Assembly: GCA_964612965.1 (NCBI GenBank)
Contig: CAZTGB010000008.1
Location: forward strand, 1-30,573
DNA from: CAZTGB01 sp964612965
Lineage (GTDB): Bacteria; Patescibacteriota; Microgenomatia; UBA8517
Reading direction: 5' to 3'
Length of the DNA stretch: 30,573 nucleotides
Position numbers and translations under genes: made by a program. Below are positions 6,810 to 14,732 of this stretch, piece by piece; the stretch's first letter is position 1, and each line of letters starts with the position of its first letter. Under the pieces are notes generated by a model that was given only the letters and a program-made list of their open reading frames with translations, did not search any database and was not told the DNA's origin.

Positions 6810-7193
6810 ATGTCTGAACAACCTGCCAAGAACAGAACTGTAGCAGACGTAATAAGAATTAAGGGACTCCCCGGACAGAACATTATCAGTTATGATGATA
6901 TTTCTAATTTAGTAGAAGAACCGCTTGTTAATGCTGTTAGAATACTTCTTGGAAAAGGCGTTGTAACATCCTTTTCAACAGCAAACTTAGCATTTAGTTT
7001 TGCGTCTATCGTTATAGAGCCTGAAAGTCTTTCGGTAAATAATTTAAAATTGGCAAGAGAGAAGTTTCATTATACCGGTAAAGATTATGATAAAGTTATG
7101 TTACAAATGGACATAGACCCAAATACCCCAATAGAAGAGGTCGATGGGTTCTTTGTTAGGCTTGCAAACTTATTTGAAGATCAACAATCTTAA
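6810..7193 (+). CDS. Unrecognised 127-residue soluble protein
   Basis: I do not recognise the family. It has no signal peptide or membrane helix, is rich in mixed alpha/beta segments, and is acidic overall. Visible blocks are VADVIRIKGLPGQNIISYDDISNLVEEPLVNAVRILL (11-47), a hydrophobic strand FSFASIVIEP (62-71), and an amphipathic C-terminus (IEEVDGFFVRLANLFED). The start is fixed by the extended -10 only 6 bases upstream, implying a leaderless message. It lies between tRNA-His and obg on the same strand with a 98-base gap to obg, which has its own -10. Coding is supported by length, typical composition and promoter placement. Confidence 0.75.
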   Translation: MSEQPAKNRTVADVIRIKGLPGQNIISYDDISNLVEEPLVNAVRILLGKGVVTSFSTANLAFSFASIVIEPESLSVNNLKLAREKFHYTGKDYDKVMLQMDIDPNTPIEEVDGFFVRLANLFEDQQS

Positions 7194-7251
7194 ATAAATT
7201 AAGGGTTTAGTCTAACAAAAGAAAATTAAAGCTTTAAAATCAAATAAACGG

Positions 7252-7257
7252 TATAAT
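7252..7257 (+). promoter_or_regulatory. -10 box of obg
   Basis: TATAAT lies 35 bases before the preferred TTG start. Predicted transcription start is near 7264, giving a leader of about 28 bases that includes GGAG at 7278-7281. No clear -35 is present. Confidence 0.5.
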
Positions 7258-7291
7258 AGCTTCATATGCTTAGAAACGGAGTTTGCAAGCT

Positions 7292-8242
7292 TTGCTTATA
7301 GATAAAGTTGAAGTAATTCTAAAAGGAGGAGATGGAGGTCATGGAAAAGTTTCCTTTGTTAAAATTGGCCGTGGACCCGATGGTGGGAATGGAGGAGATG
7401 GAGGAGATTTGTACGTAGTAGCTTCTAGTGACTTAACACTTCTTAATCAGTTTAGTCGTGAGACAGAGATATCCGCCGAGCGTGGAATTGATGGCGGGAG
7501 AAATAAAAAAACAGGACACAACGGAGCCGATCTAGATTTAATTTTACCTGTTGGAACTTCAATAATTTCCAAGAAAACCGGTGAGCTAATACTTGAATTA
7601 ACCAAGGTTGGTGAAAGAAAACTGCTTTGTGAGGGTGGGCGTGGAGGACGAGGTAACTGGGAATTCAGAAGCTCAAGAAATACAACACCTAAAACTGCTG
7701 AAAAAGGGCAGAAAGGAGTTCTTCGAAAGGTAATCTTAAATTTAAAACTAATTGCAGACTTTGGATTAATTGGTCTTCCAAATGCAGGTAAAAGCAGCCT
7801 TTTAAATGAACTAACCAATGCTAAAGCTCAAATTGCTAATTATCAATTTACAACACTATCCCCCAACCTGGGAATATTTGAAAAGAGAGTAATTGCAGAT
7901 ATTCCGGGTTTAATTGAAGGAGCTTCCGAGGGACGCGGTCTTGGTGTTGGGTTTCTTAAGCACATTGAGAAAGTAAAAATGTTAATTCACTGTGTCTCTT
8001 GCGATTCCCAAGATCCCCTTCATGATTATCAAACCGTTAAAAATGAACTAAAAGCATTTAATGCGAAACTCGGGAAAAAGGATGAAGTAATACTTTTAAC
8101 AAAATCTGATTTAATTGAGAATGAAAGACTTAAGGAAATAATGAAAAAGTTTAAAAACAAATCAAAAAACATATTAACAGTTTCTATATATGATCCTGAT
8201 AGTATTGATGAAGTTAAAAATCTTTTAATTTCTGGAAACTGA
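7292..8242 (+). CDS. obg: GTPase Obg/CgtA
   Basis: A ribosome-assembly GTPase, 316 residues from TTG 7292. The glycine-rich Obg fold (about 1-155: GGDGGHGKVSF, GGNGGDGG, GGRGGRGNW) precedes the G domain with G1 GLPNAGKSS (161-169), G3 DIPGLIEGASEGRGLG (203-218) and G4 TKSD (270-273). The C-terminal OCT domain is absent, as in many short Obg proteins. The frame is also open from TTG 7283. I prefer 7292 because GGAG at 7278-7281 is then 10 bases away and the protein begins MLIDKVEV, like other Obg proteins. It is the second OBG-superfamily GTPase in the window besides the DRG protein. Its 3' end overlaps the convergent solute-binding gene by 18 bases. Confidence 0.93.
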   Translation: MLIDKVEVILKGGDGGHGKVSFVKIGRGPDGGNGGDGGDLYVVASSDLTLLNQFSRETEISAERGIDGGRNKKTGHNGADLDLILPVGTSIISKKTGELILELTKVGERKLLCEGGRGGRGNWEFRSSRNTTPKTAEKGQKGVLRKVILNLKLIADFGLIGLPNAGKSSLLNELTNAKAQIANYQFTTLSPNLGIFEKRVIADIPGLIEGASEGRGLGVGFLKHIEKVKMLIHCVSCDSQDPLHDYQTVKNELKAFNAKLGKKDEVILLTKSDLIENERLKEIMKKFKNKSKNILTVSIYDPDSIDEVKNLLISGN

Positions 8243-9547
8243 ATATACGGTTGGGTAATAAAGGAAAATGGCTGGTGAATCCTCAACTAGAAATCTTTGG
8301 AAATCAAAGTAAACCTTCTTTCTTTCTTCAAGGTTAAGCTCGCCCCGTCCATCTTCAAGAAGTTTGTCAATTCTGGGGTTACTGAACCTTGTTATATTTG
8401 TTGACGTTTGGGTTGAATGCCAAATGGAGTATTGATCAGGATCCTCAGGTAAATCAAATATGGCCAAAAGCGCCTGATAGTCATTTGGTATAACAGTATA
8501 AACCTGCACATTAGTTTTGATTCCAACCGCTTCCCAGGCTTTGGCAATTTTTTCAGCTCGATCCAAAAGAATCGATGAGGTTGCCAAATTAATCACCATT
8601 TCATCTCTTAATTCTTTAGGTAATTCACTTACTGTCTTTTTGGCTTTTTCAGGGTCAAAAGAATAAGGCTTAACCTGAGGATTATATGCCCAGGAAATTT
8701 CAGATATAGGACTTATTGAACGCTTCTCGACAAAATCTTCCTTATCAATAGCATAGGAAAGTGCCTGTCTCAAATTCTTCTCAGAAAGATATTTATCCTG
8801 AGTATTCAAAAATATTGCCACATGCTCTCCCAAATCATCCTTCTTATTTATTTTAACTCCGCGCCAACTATCAAGTGGGGCAGGGTTAATTAAATTTTCA
8901 ATCTGATCTATTTCTCCTAAACGAAATGCAAGCTTTGTACGCTCCTCACTAGGATAGAACTTATAAGTAATTCTTCTCTTCTCCTCACTTTCAAGCTGTA
9001 GTTGCGTCACAATCCCTCCAGAAACAGATATTTTCTTAACTTTATATTCTCCTGTTCCTAAAAGCCCTTTTTTAAATACTGCCCTAGAAACCACACCAGG
9101 AAAAGGTGAGTAAGGGTTCTCAAGTTTAAAAACAATTGAACTCTCGTTTGGTCTTTCTATTTCAAGATCTGAAAATTGATAGTTAATAGTATCACTTGTG
9201 ATCTTTTTACCATCCTGCCATATTTTTTCTTGATCTAAATAAAATATCCAGGTACGGCCACGGTCGGGAGTTTCCCAAGAAGAAGCCAGATCTGGTTCAA
9301 TAGTTCCATCTTCATTCATTTTGGTTAGTCCATTTCCAATTTGAGCTAAGATATTTGAAGGTAAAGTTGAAGTTGTAAATCTACCGGTAACTCCAATTCG
9401 ATAAGTTCCCTCACGTCCCAAAAAAGGAATAATTAAACTAATTACAAAGAATAAAACAATACCAATTCCAAATCCAATTAAAATAATAGCTTTGAACCTA
9501 GTAAAAAAGGCACTGAGCAGTCTTACTATATATCTTGGGGTAATCAT
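8225..9547 (-). CDS. Family 5 extracellular solute-binding protein (peptide/nickel type), membrane anchored
   Basis: 440 residues. It has a basic start and one N-terminal transmembrane helix (about 18-42) and no lipobox cysteine, so it is tethered by the helix. The SBP_bac_5 fold is recognisable from the family opening LPSNILAQIGNGLTKMNEDGTIEPDLASSWE (about 63-93), the segment RQALSYAIDKEDFV (about 263-276), and a C-terminal YPTVYSVSRN. These proteins bind oligopeptides for Dpp/Opp-type ABC importers, but no permease or ATPase gene is present in this window. Its start overlaps the secG stop by 4 bases (ATGA), so it is translationally coupled to secG. The ligand cannot be assigned. Confidence 0.87.
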   Translation of the reverse strand: MITPRYIVRLLSAFFTRFKAIILIGFGIGIVLFFVISLIIPFLGREGTYRIGVTGRFTTSTLPSNILAQIGNGLTKMNEDGTIEPDLASSWETPDRGRTWIFYLDQEKIWQDGKKITSDTINYQFSDLEIERPNESSIVFKLENPYSPFPGVVSRAVFKKGLLGTGEYKVKKISVSGGIVTQLQLESEEKRRITYKFYPSEERTKLAFRLGEIDQIENLINPAPLDSWRGVKINKKDDLGEHVAIFLNTQDKYLSEKNLRQALSYAIDKEDFVEKRSISPISEISWAYNPQVKPYSFDPEKAKKTVSELPKELRDEMVINLATSSILLDRAEKIAKAWEAVGIKTNVQVYTVIPNDYQALLAIFDLPEDPDQYSIWHSTQTSTNITRFSNPRIDKLLEDGRGELNLEERKKVYFDFQRFLVEDSPAIFLYYPTVYSVSRN

Positions 9548-9750
9548 ACTAAAACCAACTGCAAAATAGACACTATCAAAAATACGGACGCAAAAACAAA
9601 AGTTAACTTAAAGAGAAGCTTTTCAAGACCACGCCGACTAAAGGATCCCGCGGCAGTTCGACCAAGTCCAGTTCCTCTTGCCTGAATTAAAATAAGCACA
9701 ATTAAGACAATTGATGAAACCATTTGAATTATAGTTAAGGTTTGCCTCAT
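9544..9750 (-). CDS. secG: Preprotein translocase subunit SecG
   Basis: 68 residues with the SecG pattern: two transmembrane helices (about 5-24 and 47-67) joined by a glycine-rich cytoplasmic loop (QARGTGLGRTAAGSFSRRG, 23-41). SecG assists the SecYEG channel in protein export. Length is typical. It precedes the solute-binding protein with a 4-base ATGA overlap. Confidence 0.9.
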   Translation of the reverse strand: MRQTLTIIQMVSSIVLIVLILIQARGTGLGRTAAGSFSRRGLEKLLFKLTFVFASVFLIVSILQLVLV

Positions 9751-9790
9751 GATAGTTTTATTTAAACTTGAAATACCATTTGAAAGAAAG

Positions 9791-10192
9791 TTATTTCATT
9801 AACCAGACTATTATACTCGAAACAAGTGAAATTACTAAAGAAAATACAACAAAGGCAAGTAGTCCAGTAAAGTAAACTTCCGGAACATTAAACCAATAAG
9901 ATGACATCCCCGAGTAATAAAAAGACGATATCTTAAATCCCGAAACAGCTAAGGTAACAAGATAAAGTGTCACAGCATAGCTTACCCATTTAAAAAGGCC
10001 AAAAGTAAGTAAATTAATAGGCAAAAGAAGAAGATTAATTAAGGGACGAATTAACATTTGGCTAACTGAAAGAACCGCGCCTGTTAAAAGAAGTGTTTGT
10101 GTTCCTCCCTCAAAGCTAATACCACGAACAACCTGGCTTATCAAATAAAGCGTTACAGTGTCAATTACAAAATGTTTAACAATTTTCTTCAT
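9791..10192 (-). CDS. Four-helix membrane protein (YvlD / phage_holin_4_2 type)
   Basis: 133 residues, mostly hydrophobic, with four predicted helices (about 8-24, 32-50, 57-83, 108-132). The family signature RPLINLLLLPINLLTFGLF lies at about 49-67. Members of this family are small inner-membrane proteins; the holin label is historical and there are no phage genes nearby. It sits 21 bases after uvrC and 40 bases before secG on the same strand, so all are probably one transcript. Its function is unknown. Confidence 0.85.
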   Translation of the reverse strand: MKKIVKHFVIDTVTLYLISQVVRGISFEGGTQTLLLTGAVLSVSQMLIRPLINLLLLPINLLTFGLFKWVSYAVTLYLVTLAVSGFKISSFYYSGMSSYWFNVPEVYFTGLLAFVVFSLVISLVSSIIVWLMK

Positions 10193-10213
10193 AAAATTGA
10201 ACTCGAATTTTCT

Positions 10214-11503
10214 TCATAGGGCAAGACCTTTTAATATTAACCTGTGATGATATCTTCTTGCAAATCTATGAGCCTCATCCCTCATTCTTTGTACTAATAA
10301 GAGGGCAGCCCCAGTTAGTCTAATTTTACCAGTCTTACTGGAATTACTTTTTTCACTTAAAATTAGTCTGTCTGGTCCTTTTGCAATTCCAACTATCGGA
10401 ATATCCTTAATAATTTTTCTAAATACATTAACTTGTCCTACCCCCCCATCAACTATTATCAGGTCTGGTGTGTCCCAGGATTGTTTAAGGCGGCGAGTTG
10501 CAACCTCACGCATAGAGTCATAGTCACTTTGGGTATTAGTCTGCCTAATTTTAAAATGTCTATACTCATGAGTATCAGCCTCTCCATCAATAAAAACCAC
10601 CATTGATGCAGTTGGTGAAACTCCGGCCAAATGAGCGATATCAAAACATTCAATTCTATGAAGTTTCGAACTCTGAAGCGATTGAATAGAAAAACTAGCA
10701 TCAAGTAATTTCTTAAGTTCTGTTAATTCTTTTTGTCTTAAATCCTCACTTAAGTTTGGATTCTGCAAGTAAAATTCAGATGGAATTCGGGGTTGTGTAA
10801 TATACTCAAGTCGTTTGATTTGATCACGAACAAGCTTTGCCTCCTCATATTTTTGTGCGCGAGAAAGGACGATCATTTCAGAATCAAGTCCTTTTTTAAC
10901 AATATCAATCTTCCCACTCAAAATTGATTTAATTTTCCTTATATTTTCTAAATATTGTCTTTTTAAAATTAATTTATTTTTGTCCTGAATAATCACATTA
11001 GGACAAGGGTTACAAAGACCAATATGTGAGTAAAGGCAGGAGCGCTTACCCAATTTGTGATCAGAATATGGAAAAATTCGCCTTAAACTTCTTAAGACTA
11101 AATATACATTCTTGGATGATGGAAAGGGTCCAAAGAAAGCTAAATTTTTTCCATCCTTGGCAATTTTCCTAGCAGTAATTACCCTTGGAAACTCCTCTTT
11201 AGTAATTCGAATATATAAAGGATGCTTATCATCTTTTGAAATGGAATTATACTTAGGCTGGTGCTCATTAATTAACTTAGCCTCAAGAAGTAGCGCCTCA
11301 AGCTCGGAATTTACCTTTATAAAAGAAAAATTACTAGCTTCACTAATCATTTTGGAAGTTTTAGATTCCAAATGAAGATCAAAATAGGAACCCACCCTTC
11401 TTTTAAGATTTATGGCTTTCCCGATATAGATTGGTTTTTTCCCAACTTTGAAGAAATAAACTCCCGCACCTTCCGGTAGGGATTTAGTAAATTCTTTGTC
11501 CAT
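10214..11503 (-). CDS. uvrC: UvrC, short form lacking the C-terminal HhH region
   Basis: The excision-repair endonuclease subunit, 429 residues against about 600 usually. Present are the GIY-YIG nuclease domain (11-85: GVYFF, IYIGKA, R35, E75), the cysteine cluster CLYSHIGLCNPC (156-167), a UVR motif (about 209-236), and the RNase H-like 5'-incision domain with D288 (FDIA), D352 (VDGG) and H412 (RDEAHRF). The protein stops just after that domain, so the tandem helix-hairpin-helix DNA-binding region is missing. The stop is followed 21 bases later by another gene, so this is not a window edge. The first 31 codons overlap the end of the upstream transglutaminase gene in another frame. Both active sites are intact, so it may work with UvrA and UvrB encoded nearby. 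Confidence 0.92.
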   Translation of the reverse strand: MDKEFTKSLPEGAGVYFFKVGKKPIYIGKAINLKRRVGSYFDLHLESKTSKMISEASNFSFIKVNSELEALLLEAKLINEHQPKYNSISKDDKHPLYIRITKEEFPRVITARKIAKDGKNLAFFGPFPSSKNVYLVLRSLRRIFPYSDHKLGKRSCLYSHIGLCNPCPNVIIQDKNKLILKRQYLENIRKIKSILSGKIDIVKKGLDSEMIVLSRAQKYEEAKLVRDQIKRLEYITQPRIPSEFYLQNPNLSEDLRQKELTELKKLLDASFSIQSLQSSKLHRIECFDIAHLAGVSPTASMVVFIDGEADTHEYRHFKIRQTNTQSDYDSMREVATRRLKQSWDTPDLIIVDGGVGQVNVFRKIIKDIPIVGIAKGPDRLILSEKSNSSKTGKIRLTGAALLLVQRMRDEAHRFARRYHHRLILKGLAL

Positions 11504-13305
11504 CTCATCCTAATAATAAGCGTAATTAGTATAATTATAAAGACTAGGAATAAAGCTGCCAGGCTCGTTATTATAACCCCATTTTTATTAGTAGGAATAG
11601 ACACTGTGCTTCCATCAACAACCACGCGAATGTCAGTGGGGGTACTTTTCCCCAGGAAACTATATGGAATTTTAACTTTTGTTTCGTAGTTTCCAAAGGG
11701 GGGTAATACTTCATCAAAATCACGGAAGAACTCACGATCATCAAAAAAGACTGTAGGATAAAGTGAATAAAAAGCGGTTGGACCCGAATTTGTGACTTTA
11801 ATAGTTAAATTCGAGTCAAAGAAAGGTAGTGAATGCGCGAGATTTGCTGAAACTTCCGGATAAGTCGTGGCCTCAAGACTTAATTTCCCAAAAGATACAA
11901 AAACATCCTTTTGAGGATTGGTACCCAATTTATACGATCCTGGTGGATATGGTTTATTTTCATTCTCTCCATGAATAACAAAAGTAAAATGCCGGAGGTC
12001 TAGTTTATCAAAGAAATCAACTCCTCCTGTGGTCGAAGCCCAGGTAGGGTCAATTGGAATCCATGATTTTCTTTCGTCATCCCAATATTCTGGCCAGGAG
12101 TGAAGGACATCGGCAACAAGCCCTAAGGGTTGAATATCTGGATTTTCAGTGTAAGCAAAACCATTAATTTCGCGTGCAGGAATTCCAGCCGCTCTGGCAA
12201 TTGCAATAAACAAATCGGTAAACTCCATACAGATTGCGCTAGAAGGTGCAAGAAGCGCTCCACGTGCCCCAAGACGTTCCACATTAGGCCTTACGCGACT
12301 ATAGTCATACTTAAGAGTTGTGGACACATAGTCATATATTGCTTTCGGTGTCCTAAGTTTTTGGGCAAGAGCACGAATATCAGCATCCTGTGTTTGCCAA
12401 ACTGAAGTTTCCTTTAAGTTGCGACTTAATATTTCAGATGTTGGCTTTGGAAAGCTTCTATTACTTGAAAAGATTTGCACCTCGCCCGAGGCTATGACAT
12501 CAACCCGCTCACGAGGCGAAAGTGAATAAATAGCCAGCCAGTTACCATCCTCATCTATCCGAACGTTGGAAGGGCTAGGGATAAGTGATCTTATATAAAC
12601 CTTTTGAAAAGCAGTATCAGGAGGAATTGCTATCTCAGTTTCGGCCCGCCTTGAAAGTGGATTTTCTAAATGATAATTAAGTGTAAAGTTAAATACTTGA
12701 AATTGCCCAAATCCAGCCGAGACTCCGGTTTTAGTCAAATCATTTTTTTCAAATCTGTAGACTCTATATCCATCAACTTCAGTACTTTCACTTGGTTTTG
12801 GAGAAACATATGCTTCAAGCCCAAGTGAAACCGGAACTTTTAAAACTGCTTCGTAATTTCTAAATGATTTCTCTGAAGCTAGTTTTGGAATTGAAATTTC
12901 CCAAACTTCACCAGTGCGAACAGCAAAGGAAGAGTTCTCATATGAAACAAAAAACTTCCTAATTTTACCCTTTCCAACAACCGGATCAGGAAAAGAGATC
13001 CTAACATTTGTTTTTTCTCCCTCGGTCGAAACCTGAACATCAAGTTCAAGTCCATTCTCATATCTAGCTACAACATTCTGACTATCAATATTTTCAAGGG
13101 TTAGGGTATATGAAGTCGCATAAAGAGTTGAAAAGGCGTTTTCTAAATCTATCTCGTGAGTTACAAGTGTCTTTCCACTTTCAGAAACACTATATTCAAC
13201 TTTTGAGTCAGTTAGAAATTCACCTTCAGCAAAAACAGAATTAGCACTCAAGAAAAAATACAAAGTACCCAAAAGAAGAGCAAGAGTAATTTTCAAAAAC
13301 CGCAT
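11410..13305 (-). CDS. Secreted, membrane-anchored transglutaminase-like protein
   Basis: 631 residues. A signal peptide (1-26, cut after SVFA) is followed by a long beta-rich extracytoplasmic region. A transglutaminase-core domain (about 300-425) carries the catalytic triad C359 (SSAICMEF), H402 (LHSWPEYW) and D419 (IDPTW). A second beta-rich region follows, then a C-terminal transmembrane helix (about 576-599) and a basic cytoplasmic tail. This layout resembles bacterial cell-surface proteins that act as cysteine proteases or crosslinkers; the substrate is unknown. The tail (about 602-631) is overprinted on the first 31 codons of uvrC. It heads the minus-strand run to uvrC, YvlD-like, secG and the solute-binding gene. 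Confidence 0.87.
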   Translation of the reverse strand: MRFLKITLALLLGTLYFFLSANSVFAEGEFLTDSKVEYSVSESGKTLVTHEIDLENAFSTLYATSYTLTLENIDSQNVVARYENGLELDVQVSTEGEKTNVRISFPDPVVGKGKIRKFFVSYENSSFAVRTGEVWEISIPKLASEKSFRNYEAVLKVPVSLGLEAYVSPKPSESTEVDGYRVYRFEKNDLTKTGVSAGFGQFQVFNFTLNYHLENPLSRRAETEIAIPPDTAFQKVYIRSLIPSPSNVRIDEDGNWLAIYSLSPRERVDVIASGEVQIFSSNRSFPKPTSEILSRNLKETSVWQTQDADIRALAQKLRTPKAIYDYVSTTLKYDYSRVRPNVERLGARGALLAPSSAICMEFTDLFIAIARAAGIPAREINGFAYTENPDIQPLGLVADVLHSWPEYWDDERKSWIPIDPTWASTTGGVDFFDKLDLRHFTFVIHGENENKPYPPGSYKLGTNPQKDVFVSFGKLSLEATTYPEVSANLAHSLPFFDSNLTIKVTNSGPTAFYSLYPTVFFDDREFFRDFDEVLPPFGNYETKVKIPYSFLGKSTPTDIRVVVDGSTVSIPTNKNGVIITSLAALFLVFIIILITLIIRMRWTKNLLNPYRKVREFISSKLGKNQSISGKP

Positions 13306-13323
13306 GAATTAAGTATAGCAAAC

Positions 13324-13353
13324 TTGACATTTACTCTCTCTCTAGGCTACAAT
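13324..13353 (+). promoter_or_regulatory. Consensus-like promoter of the small membrane-protein gene
   Basis: TTGACA (13324-13329), an 18-base spacer containing a CT repeat, then TACAAT (13348-13353). This is the best -35/-10 pair in the window. It leaves a leader of about 120 bases before the ATG at 13483, unlike the near-leaderless starts elsewhere. Confidence 0.65.
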
Positions 13354-13482
13354 TCAACCCATAGTATCGATTGCGATACTTTCAGTATTAGTTCTTTAAC
13401 ACGTCGTGCAAAGTTCTTTTTGAAGATAGAAAGACATCGTCGAGTCTTTCGACCATGCAACTATTTTCAAGGAGATAGAAAA

Positions 13483-13764
13483 ATGAACGCTTGGTTAATG
13501 ATCGCTGCCTCAGTTTTTTTGGCTTTTGTATCTACGGCTCTGACCATCTATAGCGCCAGAAATATAAACCAGATGGGTGTTGTACTTTGGGTAGCTTCTC
13601 ATCTGATTTCGGTTTTCGCCCTAATTTTTTCACTGGGCTTCTGGCTCATTGGGGGTGATCGGCTGGTGACGTGGGGAGCTTCTCTTCTGATAACCGCCTT
13701 CATGATCATGTGGGGGTTTATGACATTAGGTGGAAAATATTCTGTAGACGGGGATCTCGACTAG
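13483..13764 (+). CDS. Small three-helix membrane protein, unrecognised
   Basis: 93 residues with three hydrophobic helices (about 3-23, 32-55, 61-82) and an acidic C-terminus (SVDGDLD). I do not recognise the family. The frame is open from 13324, but I choose the ATG at 13483 because AAGGAG (13469-13474) is 8 bases before it and the protein then starts directly with helix 1. Its base composition appears higher in G+C than the neighbours, and it has a strong consensus promoter and a canonical ribosome site, so it may have been acquired by transfer. It is the only plus-strand gene between obg and lexA. A role as a membrane modulator or toxin-like peptide cannot be shown. Confidence 0.65.
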   Translation: MNAWLMIAASVFLAFVSTALTIYSARNINQMGVVLWVASHLISVFALIFSLGFWLIGGDRLVTWGASLLITAFMIMWGFMTLGGKYSVDGDLD

Positions 13765-13873
13765 GTGTTATTTGCACGACGAACGGCCCAGGCTGTTACA
13801 ACGACGCGGATATCAAAATCCAAATCAATGTTTCAGCTCGGGCACGTTTTACCTTCAATCTAGAATCCTTAAA

Positions 13874-14143
13874 TCAAAGTGAAGCAGCTTCTAATGTCTC
13901 AACTCTCTCATGAAGATCATCCTGAACTTTCCCTTGTCTATCTAATCTATCATCAATTTTTTCAAGTCTAGTTTCAACCCGCCCCAGTCTCTCTTTTACA
14001 TCTGTCATATCTTCTTGCAATACGTCAACTTTTCCTGTCAAGGTATTCACATTCTCCGTCAAAATGTTTAGTCCAGGCTCCACAACTTCCTTAAAAGCCT
14101 TAACAAAAGCATCTGTTAATTTAACTTCTGAAATCATTCCCAT
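13874..14143 (-). CDS. Small coiled-coil protein
   Basis: 89 residues. From about residue 24 to the end there is a continuous heptad pattern (LNILTENVNTLTGKVDVL, LGRVETRLEKIDDRLD, DDLHERVETLEA), so it is a long parallel or trimeric coiled coil with a short N-terminal helix (SEVKLTDAFVKAFKEVV). Similar short heptad proteins occur next to toxin-antitoxin or mobile genes in these bacteria; no enzyme motif is present. It is 63 bases downstream of the DUF2283 gene on the same strand. Function unknown. Confidence 0.7.
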   Translation of the reverse strand: MGMISEVKLTDAFVKAFKEVVEPGLNILTENVNTLTGKVDVLQEDMTDVKERLGRVETRLEKIDDRLDRQGKVQDDLHERVETLEAASL

Positions 14144-14206
14144 GATTCATATTAAAACTTTGCAAAAGAAAATCAAGATATAGATCAATATCAAAAATGA
14201 TTAAAA

Positions 14207-14437
14207 TTATTTTGAGGCTACATTCAAAGAAGTCTTATATGAAGGAAAACTAAGTGTAACTTTACCCAAATCATCTTTTTCGAGTCTTTCACTTGCATCT
14301 AATATTTCTATTCCGACTAAGTCCTTCCCTGCATAATCCACATTTAAATCACTACCAACTTCAACGGTTTTCGTACTTTTCTTGTCTGTTAGTCTTATGT
14401 ATATAGCGTCAGCGATAGGGTCGTAATTAACTTTCAT
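14207..14437 (-). CDS. DUF2283 family protein (putative antitoxin)
   Basis: 76 residues with the DUF2283 pattern: MKVNYDPIADAIYIRL at the N-terminus, VEVGSDLNVDYAGKDLVGIEILDAS in the middle. DUF2283 proteins are small beta-rich proteins often encoded next to DUF4258 proteins. Here the DUF4258 gene ends 13 bases upstream on the same strand, so the two form an operon. Role as antitoxin is inferred from this pairing only. Confidence 0.83.
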   Translation of the reverse strand: MKVNYDPIADAIYIRLTDKKSTKTVEVGSDLNVDYAGKDLVGIEILDASERLEKDDLGKVTLSFPSYKTSLNVASK

Positions 14438-14450
14438 AATAAACTACATT

Positions 14451-14687
14451 CTATTCTTTAACTCGCTTTTTTTCAAGCCAATACGTTGTGATTACAAATA
14501 TCTTTCCGTCCTCCTCAACCACAATTACCTTAATATAATTAGTACCAAAATCCTTCAAATAAAACTTTTTGTTATTTCTAGCTGCCCCAACTATGTCTGG
14601 GTTTAGCAAGACTTTTCGAACAAAGGTCTTTTTTAAACCCCTAAGTTTAATGGCTTCTTCTGCGTGTTTGGTAAATATTATTGCCAC
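14451..14687 (-). CDS. DUF4258 family protein (putative toxin)
   Basis: 78 residues, basic. The family start IIFTKHAEEAIKLRGL (3-18) includes the conserved KHA and R16, followed by VRKVLLNPDIVG and two strands, FYLKDFGTNYIKVIVVEED and KIFVITTYWLEKKRV. The size and strand order suggest a small RelE/BrnT-like RNase fold. It is the first gene of a two-gene unit with DUF2283. Toxicity is inference; an orphan housekeeping role is possible. Confidence 0.83.
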   Translation of the reverse strand: MAIIFTKHAEEAIKLRGLKKTFVRKVLLNPDIVGAARNNKKFYLKDFGTNYIKVIVVEEDGKIFVITTYWLEKKRVKE

Positions 14688-14732
14688 TAATTAAACTTAG
14701 TAGAATTCTATAAATATGTAAACATGTGAATG

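Noticed and set aside
9791..10192. Phage holin indicating a prophage
   Set aside because: The family name is historical. There are no phage genes nearby and the protein is of the general YvlD type.
13324..13482. N-terminal extension of the 13483 membrane protein
   Set aside because: The ribosome site AAGGAG is placed for ATG 13483, and the extension overlaps the promoter.
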